This document shows, one piece after another, positions 9,363 through 18,522 of a stretch of DNA of 64,000 nt. The notes beneath the pieces are model-generated. The model searched no databases. It was not told the origin of the DNA and saw only the letters and a program-made list of their open reading frames with translations. The stretch lies in NCBI GenBank assembly GCA_035541935.1, contig DATKMJ010000033.1:46880-110879 (forward strand), read 5' to 3'. How positions within the stretch are numbered: the stretch's first letter is position 1; each line of letters starts with the position of its first letter. Made by a program: the position numbers and the translations under genes. This DNA comes from Candidatus Binatia bacterium (GTDB lineage: Bacteria > Vulcanimicrobiota > Vulcanimicrobiia > Vulcanimicrobiales > Vulcanimicrobiaceae).

Positions 9363-10331
9363 CTATCGCTGACCTTTGCTGACCGCCGAGCCGAACGGAT
9401 CGTTGAATCCGCCGATCGCTTTCGTCGGCGTACCACCGGCGGGGTATTTCCAGAACATGACGTTTTCGTTGCCGAGATTGGGCCCGATGAAGGTGTTGCC
9501 TTGGATGAAGAACTGAAAGATGCCGGTCGTGCCGGTGAGCGGAGTCTCGCCGACCACCGTGCCGACGGAGTGCGTGATTTTGACATGATAAATCACGGGG
9601 GTGCCCGTCCCGACGATGCCGCCTCCGTCTCCAACGGCTAGGTACTTACGGTCCCACTGTATGTTGGTGGCTTGGACGATCGTCTGATCGAACGCGATTG
9701 GGACGAGCGTTCCGCCGTTTTTGCGAAGCTCTGCCAGCCGGTACGCAAGCGACGAGTCGACTCCATTGGCGTAGAGGTTGCCTCTGTCGTCGTACGTCAC
9801 AAACAGAACGAACTGCATCTGGCTGTCGGTGTAGAGGGTCGGCGCGCCTTGAGCGTGAGCGTATACGGCGACACTTCCGGCGCCGGCACTCAAGGTCTGG
9901 GCGTTGGCAACGGCGAGGTTTCCCGTCGTCGGATCTACCGAGCAGCCTTCCGGAGCGTTGTTGGGATCGGTCAAGGTAGCGATCGGGATCGTGCCGCCGT
10001 GCGCGTATTCGACGATGTCGTTGGTTCCCTCTTCCACGATCCAGACGTCGCCGGTGCCGTCAACGCATTCACCCGCCGGGAAGCTCAAGCCGGTCAGCGT
10101 GCCCTGGAGCTTTGCATCCGGAAACGAGTACACGTACACGTTGCCGCTGCCGTCGTCTGAAAGGTAGAGAAGATCGCGCTTCGCCAAGCCCGAAGCCATC
10201 CACGATACGCCGCGTTTAAATAAATGCGCGCTCGCCGTCGGCAGCGCTTGCGATCCGCCGCTGCACCCGGCAACGGCGAGCGCGGCTGCCAATACGCCGG
10301 CAATCCAAGCGATAGTAAGAGGCGCTCTCAT
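9363..10331 (-). CDS. Secreted lipoprotein with NHL/SMP-30-like beta-propeller
   Basis: About 322 residues. A signal peptide with lipobox AVAGC (Cys near residue 22 from ATG 10331) marks a lipoprotein. The rest is built of blade-like repeats such as LLYLSDDGSGNVYVYSF, GECVDGTGDVWIVEEG and EGCSVDPTTGNLAVAN, the pattern of NHL/SMP-30-like propellers. No catalytic residues can be assigned. The frame extends to 10379, but MRAPLTIAWIAGVLAAA is the natural signal-peptide start. It is transcribed away from the divergent hydrolase gene at 10461. Function unknown; probably exported binding or scaffolding. Confidence 0.8.
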   Translation of the reverse strand: MRAPLTIAWIAGVLAAALAVAGCSGGSQALPTASAHLFKRGVSWMASGLAKRDLLYLSDDGSGNVYVYSFPDAKLQGTLTGLSFPAGECVDGTGDVWIVEEGTNDIVEYAHGGTIPIATLTDPNNAPEGCSVDPTTGNLAVANAQTLSAGAGSVAVYAHAQGAPTLYTDSQMQFVLFVTYDDRGNLYANGVDSSLAYRLAELRKNGGTLVPIAFDQTIVQATNIQWDRKYLAVGDGGGIVGTGTPVIYHVKITHSVGTVVGETPLTGTTGIFQFFIQGNTFIGPNLGNENVMFWKYPAGGTPTKAIGGFNDPFGSAVSKGQR

Positions 10332-10460
10332 CGGGCACTGGTTATTTAACGCCCGGCCGAAGCCTGCCCGGTTGGCCAACCAGCTCGGCGCCGCTGTAAA
10401 ACGCTGCAGCGGTGCGGGTGACAGGAAACTCTGCTTGTTTTTCGAGATGATACGTGCACG

Positions 10461-11471
10461 ATGGCGCTCGCGCTGGCAGTACTGGCTTTATTTCTCTCTA
10501 TTTGGATCGTGGTCCCGGGCCCGATCGTTCCGCTATTCGTTCTGACGGTCGGTGGTACCGAGCTGTGGCCGATCTTGACGGTTGTTAGCGCCGTCGTCCT
10601 GTTCGTCGCGTTGCGTTCGCGCAGCTCCACGCGACCCGCGGCCGTCATTATCGCGCTCGTCGCCCTGTTTTGCACGCTGGTCCCGCCGATTGCGTACGCG
10701 ATACAAGGCCCCCGTCTCCCGTTGACGGCTTGGCTCATGCCGCTTTCCGGACGTGCGCGCTCGACCGCCGTTCGCCCGGACGCTCCTTTCGTGCTCGCGA
10801 TTTATGGTGGCGCGTGGGAGCATGGTTCGCCAAGCAGCGACGCGCGATTCAACGCGATCGTCGCCTCTTGGGGCTATCGCGTCGTCCCGCTAAACTATCC
10901 GCACGCGCCTCGCGCGCGCTGGCCCGCGCAACGCGACGCGATCCTTCGCCAGATCGATTCACTGCCGGCCGGCCGCATCGCCGTGCTTGGGCATTCGTCC
11001 GGCGCTCAGTTGGCGATTATCGCGGCAGCTCTGCGGCCGCACCGCATCAGCGCCGTGATAACCTACGAGAGTCCGCTGGACCTTCGACTCGCCTATGAGT
11101 ATCCACCCAAGCCCGACTTGATCGACGTGCGCCAGGTGATGCTCGATCTTTGCGGCGGCACGCCGGAGCAGCAACCCGCATGCTATCGAAGCGCATCGCC
11201 CCGGTACGTCATTCATGCGGGCATGCCGCCGGTCCTCATGATCGCGGCAGGTCGCGACCACGTCGTCCAACCTGACGTGGAACGCTTCTTGCGCGACGAA
11301 CTGCGAAGTTACGGCGTGAGCGTTGCGTACGTCGAGCTGCCTTGGGCCGATCACGCCTTCGAGGATGTTGCCACCGGCTTTCACGACCGCGTCGCGCTGT
11401 GGTACGTCCGCCGGTTCCTGGAACTTCATTTCGGTACGGACCGCTCGCGGAGCGAGGGGCGTGGAATATGA
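10461..11471 (+). CDS. Membrane-anchored alpha/beta hydrolase (BD-FAE/esterase type)
   Basis: A 336-residue protein. Residues 1 to about 95 hold three hydrophobic segments; the remainder is an alpha/beta hydrolase, probably facing the periplasm. Visible motifs are the oxyanion-hole strand LAIYGGAWEHG, the nucleophile elbow GHSSGAQ, an acid loop AAGRDHVV and the catalytic His in WADHAF. This layout resembles BD-FAE/carboxylesterase-like enzymes. The substrate is unknown. Its stop overlaps the start of the exonuclease gene as ATGA, so the two are coupled despite unrelated functions. Confidence 0.85.
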   Translation: MALALAVLALFLSIWIVVPGPIVPLFVLTVGGTELWPILTVVSAVVLFVALRSRSSTRPAAVIIALVALFCTLVPPIAYAIQGPRLPLTAWLMPLSGRARSTAVRPDAPFVLAIYGGAWEHGSPSSDARFNAIVASWGYRVVPLNYPHAPRARWPAQRDAILRQIDSLPAGRIAVLGHSSGAQLAIIAAALRPHRISAVITYESPLDLRLAYEYPPKPDLIDVRQVMLDLCGGTPEQQPACYRSASPRYVIHAGMPPVLMIAAGRDHVVQPDVERFLRDELRSYGVSVAYVELPWADHAFEDVATGFHDRVALWYVRRFLELHFGTDRSRSEGRGI

Positions 11472-12334
11472 AGACCATCGTTCATCTCGTCGACGGAACC
11501 TACGAACTTTTCCGCCATTTCTATGGACTGCGCCGCGTCACCGATGGGAGGCCGCGACGCTACGGGGCTGCTGCCGGAGTGCTCAATACCGTGCTGCAAA
11601 TGATCGGCGAGGGTGCCACGCATGTCGGCGTCGCCACCGATCACGTTATCGAGTCCTTCCGCAACGCGCTTTGGAGCGGCTACAAAACAGGAGCAGGAAT
11701 CGATCCCGCGCTTCGCGCGCAGTTCGAGCCGCTCGAGGACGCGTTGCGGGCGATGGGCATTCCGGTTTGGGCGATGATCGAGCTCGAGGCAGATGATGCG
11801 TTGGCGTCGGCGGCCACAATCGCATCGCAGCAATCTCGCGTAGAGAAAGTCTGCATTTGGACGCCGGATAAGGATCTCGCACAATGCGTGCGCGAGGATC
11901 GCGTCGTGCAAATCGACCGAAGGAGCAAGATCGTCCGCGACGCTGCCGGCGTCCGAGCTAAGTTTGGGGTAGACCCCGACCTCATACCCGACTATCTTGC
12001 GCTCGTTGGCGATGCCGCCGACGGCTATCCCGGCATTCCGGGCATCGGGCCGAAGAGCGCAGCCGCTCTCCTCACGCGTTATGGCGCGATCGAACGGTTC
12101 CCGTCCGAGGTGCTCGGTGAGCGATACCGTCTCGCGCTGTTATTCAAAGAACTCGCAACGCTTCGAACCGATGCAAAACTCTTTGCAGACGTCGACGAGC
12201 TTGAGTGGCACGGGCCCACCGCCGGGTTTCCCGCGGCGTGCGAGCGGCTCGACGCCCCGGATCTTCTCGTGCGTGCTACCAGAGCCGCGCGAGCTCGTTA
12301 CGCAGAGGCGCGAGAAGATCCAGCGAACTTCTAA
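11468..12334 (+). CDS. Stand-alone 5'-3' exonuclease (PolI N-terminal / flap endonuclease type)
   Basis: A 288-residue FEN-superfamily nuclease without a polymerase domain. Visible are the N-terminal LVDGTYELFRHFYG (the first metal-binding Asp), the acidic cluster ELEADDALASAA, TPDKDLAQCV, and the helix-hairpin-helix GDAADGYPGIPGIGPKSAAALL that binds DNA behind the metal site. The usual DG(N/S) start motif is kept as VDGT. Such proteins remove RNA primers and flaps, or back up PolI. The start ATG 11468 overlaps the hydrolase stop; earlier in-frame codons lie inside the hydrolase gene and are rejected. Confidence 0.88.
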   Translation: MKTIVHLVDGTYELFRHFYGLRRVTDGRPRRYGAAAGVLNTVLQMIGEGATHVGVATDHVIESFRNALWSGYKTGAGIDPALRAQFEPLEDALRAMGIPVWAMIELEADDALASAATIASQQSRVEKVCIWTPDKDLAQCVREDRVVQIDRRSKIVRDAAGVRAKFGVDPDLIPDYLALVGDAADGYPGIPGIGPKSAAALLTRYGAIERFPSEVLGERYRLALLFKELATLRTDAKLFADVDELEWHGPTAGFPAACERLDAPDLLVRATRAARARYAEAREDPANF

Positions 12335-12444
12335 AGGGAAGTTCGTCCGTTCTCTTCTCGCGCCGTTTTCAGTCTTCTACTGGGGCTGGATCTACGAGGG
12401 GCGATACCGTAAGTTCCCGCGCATTCCAGCCTCTTCGGGTTGAC

Positions 12445-12606
12445 TTAGATCGACGAAGCTGTGGTACTGAACAGGCTGCTCAGATTCTTTCCGAGAGTCT
12501 GAACGGCGACCAGGGCAATCATCGCGATCAAGGCGACCAGCAGGCCGTACTCGACCATTGTAGCGCCTTCTTCGTCGCGAATCATTGAGGTGATTGTGGT
12601 CAGCAT
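12445..12606 (-). CDS. Flp-family type IVb pilin
   Basis: A 53-residue pilin too short for ordinary ORF calling. After a short basic leader it has the Flp core RDEEGATMVEYGLLVALIAM, followed by a hydrophobic helix and an NLSSLF tail. Flp prepilins are cleaved near the Gly before the hydrophobic stretch (here EEG^ATMVEYG), and Glu and Tyr of the VEYG motif are conserved. A good ribosome site (AAAGGACG) precedes ATG 12606. It is a close paralogue of the pilin just upstream. No tad secretion genes are in the window. Confidence 0.9.
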   Translation of the reverse strand: MLTTITSMIRDEEGATMVEYGLLVALIAMIALVAVQTLGKNLSSLFSTTASSI

Positions 12607-12616
12607 AACACGTCCT

Positions 12617-12778
12617 TTAGACTGAACCCGCTACGGTGCTGAACATGGAGCTTAAGTTGATTCCGAGAGTCTGCACCGCAATGAGCGCAATCATGGCAAT
12701 CAAGGCGACTAGGAGGCCGTACTCAACCATCGTGGCCCCGTCTTCGTCGCGGATGATGGGCTCGAAAATAGCAAACAT
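12617..12778 (-). CDS. Flp-family type IVb pilin (paralogue)
   Basis: A 53-residue Flp pilin with EDGATMVEYGLLVALIAM and the tail NLSSMFSTVAGSV. It is nearly identical through the hydrophobic core to the pilin at 12445-12606, with which it forms a tandem pair separated by 10 bp. The same ribosome-binding sequence (AAAGGAC) precedes both starts, as expected of a recent duplication. The frame stays open far upstream, but the spacing from the ribosome site and the family length support ATG 12778. It is first in the likely transcript. Confidence 0.9.
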   Translation of the reverse strand: MFAIFEPIIRDEDGATMVEYGLLVALIAMIALIAVQTLGINLSSMFSTVAGSV

Positions 12779-12864
12779 TAGATGTCCTTTAAGCCTCCGT
12801 GTGAGGCCCAATCGCAGAATCATAGGCCGCCAGCTGCTTAAGCGCAACCGGCTAACCTTGCCGT

Positions 12865-12894
12865 AACTATAGCACAACGCCCGGCGTGATGTCG
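12865..12894 (-). promoter_or_regulatory. Candidate sigma70-type promoter for the Flp pilin pair
   Basis: Read on the minus strand, TCGACA (12894-12889) and TATAGT (12870-12865) are 18 bases apart. Each differs by one base from the TTGACA and TATAAT consensus. They would start a transcript about 80 bases before the first pilin ATG. This is a pattern match in a high-GC background where such AT-rich hexamers are rare. Confidence 0.45.
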
Positions 12895-13250
12895 AACCTT
12901 TTTCGGCCACGAGAGCGCTTCGTCTATTGGCACCCGCAGTTCGTTCGGCTCGATGACGCCATGGACCGGAATGGATTTGCCGTTCTAGCCGATTTGCCGA
13001 CAAAATCCATGGCGTGCCACGACCTGCGGCAGCGGTCGTCGAGTTCGACGAACAATACCATGAAATCGGCCGTTCGTACTTTTTGCCGCATCCCAACAGA
13101 GCGACTGCGCCGTACGACCTGGCCCTCGATCCTGCGGACAACGAGATCTGGTTTAGCGGATTAAACGCCGAGCTGGGGCGCTTCAAGCCGCAAGAGAAGG
13201 CGCGGTTGAAGTTTCGGGTGCGGAACAGTCTTCTCGTTGACAAACGTTAG
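12886..13250 (+). pseudogene. Decayed fragment of a Vgb/NHL-like propeller (streptogramin-lyase-like)
   Basis: Two adjacent frames carry pieces that look like one propeller protein. One frame has MDRNGFAVLADLPTKSMA. The other has VVEFDEQYHEIGRSYFLP followed by PYDLALDPADNEIWFSGLNA. Vgb-like lyases and related propellers repeat just such units (D-x-x-G-x-x-W-F-x-x, then LP-x-P, then PY-x-x-x-DP). No complete signal peptide or further blades are present, and a frame change is needed between the two halves. The 258 bp downstream to the next gene show nothing else recognisable. Confidence 0.35.
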
Positions 13251-13508
13251 CGAGGTCGCGCCAGGCGCTCCTCCGCGCGGCGCAAGGTCGGGCGACCGAG
13301 CCCGCCGTATTTTCGGCATTGAGGGGCAGGCTGTTGCGGGCAACTTCGGGTGCCGCGCATCAGCATGGTTGGCAGCGCCAACGCCCGTCCGGCAGCCTAG
13401 TCATCGTAGCTGTGGCCACGACTTTGCCGCTTCACTACCTACGGAGATGCATGCTTGGCGCATCATCCATTTCCAGCCTGAAGGGGCTCGGAAGACTCAG
13501 GAGTTCAA

Positions 13509-14765
13509 GTGCACATTTCAACTTCGGCGCGCTACAGCCTCAGCGTTTGCGCGGCAATCGTCCTCGCTGCATGTAGCTCCAGCAACATCCCCGCATCGGC
13601 GCCTCTCTCCGGCGCATCGATCCCATCCTCGCTAGCAGCCGGCGCGGCATCGCCCCAGTCTCTCGTCCCGCAGCTGGCGTTTGGGCGATCCGCATCACAC
13701 CCGGCAATAAAAAACCTGAAGGAAACCGTCCTCTACAGCTTCGCCGGCGGTTCCGATGGAGCGAACCCCCAGGCCGGCCTCGTCAAGGTCGGCGGCATGC
13801 TATACGGCACGACGTACGAAGGTGGTACCGGCTCTTACGGCACGATCTTCGCGATCACCACCTCCGGCACGGAAAGCGTGCTCTACAGCTTCCAAGGTGG
13901 TTCCGATGGCATGAACCCACAGGTTCCCCTGATCAACGTCGGCGGCATGCTGTACGGCACGACCGAACTTTGCGGCGCGGACAACTACGGCACGGTCTTT
14001 TCAGTCACGCCGTCCGGCACCGAGACGGCGCTCTACGGCTTCGCCGGCGGGAGCGACGGCGCGGAGCCTGTTGCCGGCCTGATCAATCTCAAGGGTACGT
14101 TGTACGGCACGACCACTGTGGGAGGTACGAACAATGACGGCACGGTCTATTCGGTCACGCCGTCGGGCACCGAGAAGGTAGTCTACACTTTTGTCGGCGG
14201 GAGCGACGGCGCCCAGCCGGTTGCCGGTCTAATCAATCTCAAGGGCACGTTGTACGGCACGACCGCCGCGGGCGGTACGAATAACCAAGGCACGGTCTTT
14301 TCGATCACGCCGTCCGGCACCGAGACAGTACTCCATACCTTCGGCAGCGGGAGCGACGGCGCAGGCCCACAGGCTGGCCTGATCAACGTCAAGGGCACCC
14401 TCTACGGCACGACCCAAGCCGGCGGCACAAACGGCGACGGTACGATCTTCTCGATCACGCCGTCCGGCACCGAGACGGTGCTCTACAACTTCGCCGGCGG
14501 GAACGACGGCCAGAAACCCTTAGCCGGTTTGATAGACGTCAAGGGGACGCTGTACGGCACGACCCAAGCCGGCGGCGCAAACGGCGACGGTACGGTCTTT
14601 TCGGTCACGCGTTCCGGCACCGAGACGGTGCTCCATAGCTTCGGCGCCGGGAGCGACGGCCAAAACCCGCAGGCCGGGCTGTTCAACATCAAGCGCACCT
14701 TGTACGGCACGACCAGAGCCGGCGGCGCAAACGGCGACGGCACGGTATTTTCTGTGGCGTTGTAA
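13509..14765 (+). CDS. Lipoprotein made of GloVer tandem repeats
   Basis: A 418-residue protein with a signal peptide and lipobox LAACSSS. From about residue 70 it is almost entirely a tandem repeat of about 40 residues, eight units, with the consensus LYSFAGGSDGAxPxAGLI, then xxKGTLYGTTxxGG, then GTVFSxTPSGTE. This is the 'GloVer' anchor-linked repeat (named for the GL-V motif), predicted to form beta-propeller-like blades on surface proteins. Later repeats are close to identical at the DNA level, so the array is recent or homogenised. It starts at GTG 13509. A strong terminator follows. Function unknown; adhesion or surface display is plausible. Confidence 0.85.
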   Translation: MHISTSARYSLSVCAAIVLAACSSSNIPASAPLSGASIPSSLAAGAASPQSLVPQLAFGRSASHPAIKNLKETVLYSFAGGSDGANPQAGLVKVGGMLYGTTYEGGTGSYGTIFAITTSGTESVLYSFQGGSDGMNPQVPLINVGGMLYGTTELCGADNYGTVFSVTPSGTETALYGFAGGSDGAEPVAGLINLKGTLYGTTTVGGTNNDGTVYSVTPSGTEKVVYTFVGGSDGAQPVAGLINLKGTLYGTTAAGGTNNQGTVFSITPSGTETVLHTFGSGSDGAGPQAGLINVKGTLYGTTQAGGTNGDGTIFSITPSGTETVLYNFAGGNDGQKPLAGLIDVKGTLYGTTQAGGANGDGTVFSVTRSGTETVLHSFGAGSDGQNPQAGLFNIKRTLYGTTRAGGANGDGTVFSVAL

Positions 14766-14783
14766 GACGCTACGCTCGACGCG

Positions 14784-14818
14784 AAACGAGCCCGCCCCCG
14801 GCGGGCTCGTTTCATTTC
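14784..14818 (+). terminator. Rho-independent terminator
   Basis: A perfect 12-bp stem, AAACGAGCCCGC paired with GCGGGCTCGTTT, with a 5-base loop. It is followed by a short T-rich stretch and lies 18 bp after the GloVer-repeat gene. Confidence 0.85.
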
Positions 14819-15086
14819 CGTTTGCGTACATGTGAGGGCGGTTTCCGCGCTAAACACATTTAGCAAGTTCGAGAAATCCACGGCCTACACAAGCGGGTGA
14901 ACTACCTGCGTAGAGCAGACGGGGCCGCCGATCGGCGCCGTGGCCGCGTAGCCATGAGCCGAGGCGACCTTGGCAATCGGAGCTTGGCTGCACGGAACTG
15001 AGCGCAAAACGCCGAATATCTTTAGAACGGCCCCTGGCGAATCTTCTTAACCGCTGAATCCGTTCAGCTTCGGGGAGGGACGGCCC
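14819..15086. other. Intergenic region, no gene seen
   Basis: With the terminator at its left, this forms a non-coding gap of just over 300 bp between the two GloVer genes. The only signal found is a purine-rich ribosome site (GGGGAGGGA) just before the next start. Confidence 0.5.
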
Positions 15087-16385
15087 GTGAAAATGCAAGC
15101 AATCAACCGTTTTGCTCTAAGCGTCGGCGTCGCTGCGTTTCTCGCAAGCTGCGGCGGATCGCAGCCGCCAATCGCCGCGCCCGGCGCGATACCGCAAACT
15201 TCAGCATTCGCGGCGCACGCCAATGGCAGCAACTACAAGATCCTGTATAGCTTTGGCGCGGCCCCTGATGGGGAAAATCCTGTCGCGAGCTTGATCGACG
15301 TGGGCGGTACGCTCTACGGCACAACGGAATATGGCGGCTTGTATTCCCAGGGCTCGTACTACTACGGCTGCGGTGGGACCATCTTTAGCGTTACGACGGC
15401 CGGCACCGAAAAGGTGTTGCAGAGCTTTTGCCACGGGTACGACGGGGCACAGCCCCTAGCTGGCCTCGTTAACGTAAAGGGCGTGCTGTACGGCACAACG
15501 AGTTCCGGCGGCACGCACGATCGGGGCACGATCTTTGGTGCCACGCCGAGTGGTACGGAGAACGTGTTGAAGAGCTTCAGCGGCAAACGCGATGGAGGAA
15601 ACCCCACCGGCGCTCTGATCGACGTTGGCGGCAAGCTTTACGGCACGACGCGTGCCGGCGGCTCTCATAAAGCCAGGGGTGGTAAAGGCACCGTCTTTGT
15701 TATTACGACGGGCGGTGCAGAGAAGGTGCTACACAGGTTTAGTGGTGCGCCGGATGGCGAAAAACCCTACGCCGACCTCGTCGACGTCGGCGGCAAACTC
15801 TACGGTACGACGACGTTCGGAGGCGCATACGGAGGTGGCACCGTTTTTACGATCACGACGCGGGGCGCGGAGAAGGTTATATACAGCTTCAGAGGTTCGC
15901 CGGATGGCGAGCTGCCCGTGGCCGGACTCGTCGACGTAGGCGGCATGCTTTACGGCTCGACGACTGCGGGCGGCGCTTATACAAGTTGCGCTCGTGGCGG
16001 CTGCCGCAGGGTAGTATGCACGGGCGGCTGCGGCACCGTTTACAGCATCACTCCGAGTGGGAATGAAAAAGTGCTGCATAGTTTCGGTAATGGAGCCGAC
16101 GGCATCGATCCAACCGGATCTCTGGTCGCGGTAAAGGGCACGCTGTATGGCACGACGAGTGAGGGCGGCGCGGATACGTGCCCCTTCGGTTGCGGAACGG
16201 TATTCAGCATCACGATGAGCGGCGCGGAGAGCGTGGTGTATAGTTTTGGCACCTACCCCGACGGTAACACTCCCAGCGCGGGCCTCCTCGCCGTCGGCGG
16301 CACGCTCTACGGGACGACGACGTTCGGCGGTATGACCGGGAACGGAACGGTGTTCGCGTTGACCCCATCAAGCCGGCCAAAGTAA
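15087..16385 (+). CDS. Second GloVer-repeat lipoprotein
   Basis: A 432-residue lipoprotein with a signal peptide and lipobox LASCGGS. The body holds about eight GloVer repeats (xLIDVGGTLYGTTxxGG, GTIFSVTTAGTEKVL). They are more diverged from each other than in the neighbour, and several carry inserted loops rich in Cys and Tyr (SQGSYYYGCGG, CARGGCRR, CPFGCG). The paired cysteines could form disulfides in the periplasm or at the surface. The start is GTG 15087, or ATG 15093, behind a GGGGAGGGA ribosome site. Same family as the gene at 13509, so a local duplication followed by divergence. Confidence 0.85.
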   Translation: MKMQAINRFALSVGVAAFLASCGGSQPPIAAPGAIPQTSAFAAHANGSNYKILYSFGAAPDGENPVASLIDVGGTLYGTTEYGGLYSQGSYYYGCGGTIFSVTTAGTEKVLQSFCHGYDGAQPLAGLVNVKGVLYGTTSSGGTHDRGTIFGATPSGTENVLKSFSGKRDGGNPTGALIDVGGKLYGTTRAGGSHKARGGKGTVFVITTGGAEKVLHRFSGAPDGEKPYADLVDVGGKLYGTTTFGGAYGGGTVFTITTRGAEKVIYSFRGSPDGELPVAGLVDVGGMLYGSTTAGGAYTSCARGGCRRVVCTGGCGTVYSITPSGNEKVLHSFGNGADGIDPTGSLVAVKGTLYGTTSEGGADTCPFGCGTVFSITMSGAESVVYSFGTYPDGNTPSAGLLAVGGTLYGTTTFGGMTGNGTVFALTPSSRPK

Positions 16386-16512
16386 CGCGATACATTTTGC
16401 GCGCATGGAATGAAAAACACATGCGATACATAGCGTCTGGAGCTGACCCGGTTTCGTGGAGTCTTCCGCCTTGCGGAGAAGGACCAAGAATTCGTTATTC
16501 AACCAAGGGGAC

Positions 16513-17046
16513 ATGTCAAAGTTCGTAAACGTATTCCTTTTCATAATACTACTCGCTTCAAGTGCAGAGTGCCTGGCGGATACGCCGCTGGACAATCGAC
16601 AACTTTACATCGGCGTTTCGGGAAACAGCGCGGCCGGAGCGTCAGTAGATGGCGTTGCTCTGTCTCTAACATTACGGAACAGTACGGTTCAGGTTGGCCA
16701 GCCGATCTGGGCAACAGTAGAAGTTCGAAACGTTTCGGGTAAGACCCAGGGTGCTTGGTTCGGCCCTCGCAACTCAACTTACAGCTTTACGATCGTGAAT
16801 GTGCGGACGGGGAGCGTAGCCCCGGCAATACCGAACAACTTCGGCCTGGATCCAATCTCTGGCCCCTTAGATGGCCCCCCCGTGTCCGCAGGCGCATCTA
16901 TGTATGGTACGTTTCGTCTCGATCTAATGTATAAGATCAATGAAGCTGGCACTTATTCAGTGCGGGTTGCAGACGGCGTACCAATTGTGAGCGGAAAGCC
17001 GGTTCACCTACAGTCGAACACGATGACGCTTGTTGTTGCCCCTTGA
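16513..17046 (+). CDS. Secreted protein with Ig-like (BsuPI-like) domain, unknown function
   Basis: About 177 residues. It has a clear signal peptide (MSKFVNVFLFIILLASSAECLA). The mature part is a single beta-rich domain: LSLTLRNSTVQVGQPIWATV, VRNVSGKTQGAWF, and a closing NEAGTYSVRVAD. This pattern (a 'quality of being set up against something' strand pair, then GTY) recalls BsuPI-like or other Ig-like extracellular domains. The frame is open from 16456, but ATG 16513 with a GGGGA ribosome site gives the signal peptide. It has lower GC and fewer charged residues than its neighbours. I do not recognise a specific family. Confidence 0.6.
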   Translation: MSKFVNVFLFIILLASSAECLADTPLDNRQLYIGVSGNSAAGASVDGVALSLTLRNSTVQVGQPIWATVEVRNVSGKTQGAWFGPRNSTYSFTIVNVRTGSVAPAIPNNFGLDPISGPLDGPPVSAGASMYGTFRLDLMYKINEAGTYSVRVADGVPIVSGKPVHLQSNTMTLVVAP

Positions 17047-17123
17047 AATGAGCGGCGCCGGATGGGACCGCACGTTTGCGCGCTCTGGCCCGTATCCCCT
17101 CATCGCCGTCGCCTCGTCGATCG

Positions 17124-18518
17124 TTAGCCCGGGGCCGTCATCTTGGCGGGAACGACGATTCGGTCGAACTCTTCTTCGGTAACGTGGCCGAGCGAGAGCG
17201 CGGCCTTCTTCAGCGTGGTTTTCTCGTGATGCGCCTTCTTCGCGATCTCCGCGGCCTTGTCGTAGCCGATCTGCGGAGCGAGCGCGGTGACGACCATGAG
17301 CGACTCATCGAGGTATTTTCGGATCTGCTCTTCGTTGGCTTGAAGCCCCTCGACGGCGTGCTCGCGGAACATCGTGCAGGCGTCGCGCAGGAGCGTCGTC
17401 GAGTGCAGGAAGTTGTAGATGATGACCGGGTTGAAGACGTTGAGCTCGAAGTTGCCCTGCGAGGCGCCGAAACTGACGGCCAAGTCGTTGCCGTAGACTT
17501 GCACGCAGACCATCGTCATCGCCTCGGACTGCGTCGGATTCACTTTGCCGGGCATGATCGAGCTGCCCGGCTCGTTTTCGGGCAGAATCAACTCGCCGAT
17601 CCCCGCACGAGGACCCGATGCAAGCCAGCGGATATCGTTGGCGATCTTCATGAGCGCGGCGGCGAGCATCTTCAGCGCGCCCGACGCGAAGATGAAATCG
17701 TCGTGCGATGCAAGCGCGGTGAACTTGTTCGGGTGCGAACGGAACGGCAGGCCCGTCAGCTCCGCGATCTTCCTTGCGGTGCGCTCCCCAAACTCGGGAT
17801 GGGCGTTGAGACCGGTGCCGACCGCGGTACCGCCGATCGCGAGGTCGTAGAGCGAGTTCAGCGCCTCTTTACAGGCCGCGATCGCGCGGTCGAGCTGCGT
17901 GACGTACCCCGAGAACTCCTGGCCGAGCGTGATCGGCGTGGCGTCCTGGAGGTGCGTTCGGCCGACCTTGACGAGGTGCATCCAGCCTTCTGCCTTCGCC
18001 GAAAGCGCGTCGCGCAGGCGCTCGACCGCCGGCAGCATCTCGACGATTCCTTGCGCGCCGGCGACGTGCATCGCGGTCGGAAACGTGTCGTTCGACGACT
18101 GCGACATATTGACGTGATCGTTGGGATGCACGGGCTTCTTCGAGCCCATCTCGCCGCCCGCGATCTCGATCGCGCGATTCGAGATCACCTCGTTGACGTT
18201 CATGTTCGTCTGCGTCCCGGAGCCGGTCTGCCAGACGCGCAGCGGAAAGTGGGCGTCGAGCTTACCTTCCACCACCTCGTCGGCCGCACGGACGATCAGG
18301 TTCGTCTTTTCGTCGTCGAGTTTTCCGAGATCGTGGTTGACGAGTGCGGCTGCCTTCTTGAGCACGGCCATCGCTCTGATGACCTGGCGCGGCATGACGT
18401 CGCGCGGCCACGAGTCTTCGCCGATGTCGAAGTGCACCAGCGAACGCGCCGTCTGCGCGCCGTAGTACTTATCGCTCGGAACCTCGATCTTCCCCATGGA
18501 ATCGCTTTCGATGCGCAT
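17124..18518 (-). CDS. fumC: Class II fumarate hydratase
   Basis: A 464-residue fumarase that interconverts fumarate and L-malate in the TCA cycle without an Fe-S cluster. Visible are the substrate loop [34 protein letters not shown] and the superfamily signature [13 protein letters not shown] with the catalytic serine. The length and ending are typical. It is 4 bp downstream of the SprT-like gene on the same strand. The class II enzyme is oxygen- and iron-insensitive, consistent with an aerobic cell. Confidence 0.97.
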   Translation of the reverse strand: MRIESDSMGKIEVPSDKYYGAQTARSLVHFDIGEDSWPRDVMPRQVIRAMAVLKKAAALVNHDLGKLDDEKTNLIVRAADEVVEGKLDAHFPLRVWQTGSGTQTNMNVNEVISNRAIEIAGGEMGSKKPVHPNDHVNMSQSSNDTFPTAMHVAGAQGIVEMLPAVERLRDALSAKAEGWMHLVKVGRTHLQDATPITLGQEFSGYVTQLDRAIAACKEALNSLYDLAIGGTAVGTGLNAHPEFGERTARKIAELTGLPFRSHPNKFTALASHDDFIFASGALKMLAAALMKIANDIRWLASGPRAGIGELILPENEPGSSIMPGKVNPTQSEAMTMVCVQVYGNDLAVSFGASQGNFELNVFNPVIIYNFLHSTTLLRDACTMFREHAVEGLQANEEQIRKYLDESLMVVTALAPQIGYDKAAEIAKKAHHEKTTLKKAALSLGHVTEEEFDRIVVPAKMTAPG

Positions 18519-18522
18519 GAGG

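Noticed and set aside
13509..14765. GloVer repeats considered as a CRISPR or DNA-level satellite array
   Set aside because: The period is a multiple of three (about 120 bp), the frame is open throughout, and the units encode the known protein repeat with signal peptide and lipobox.
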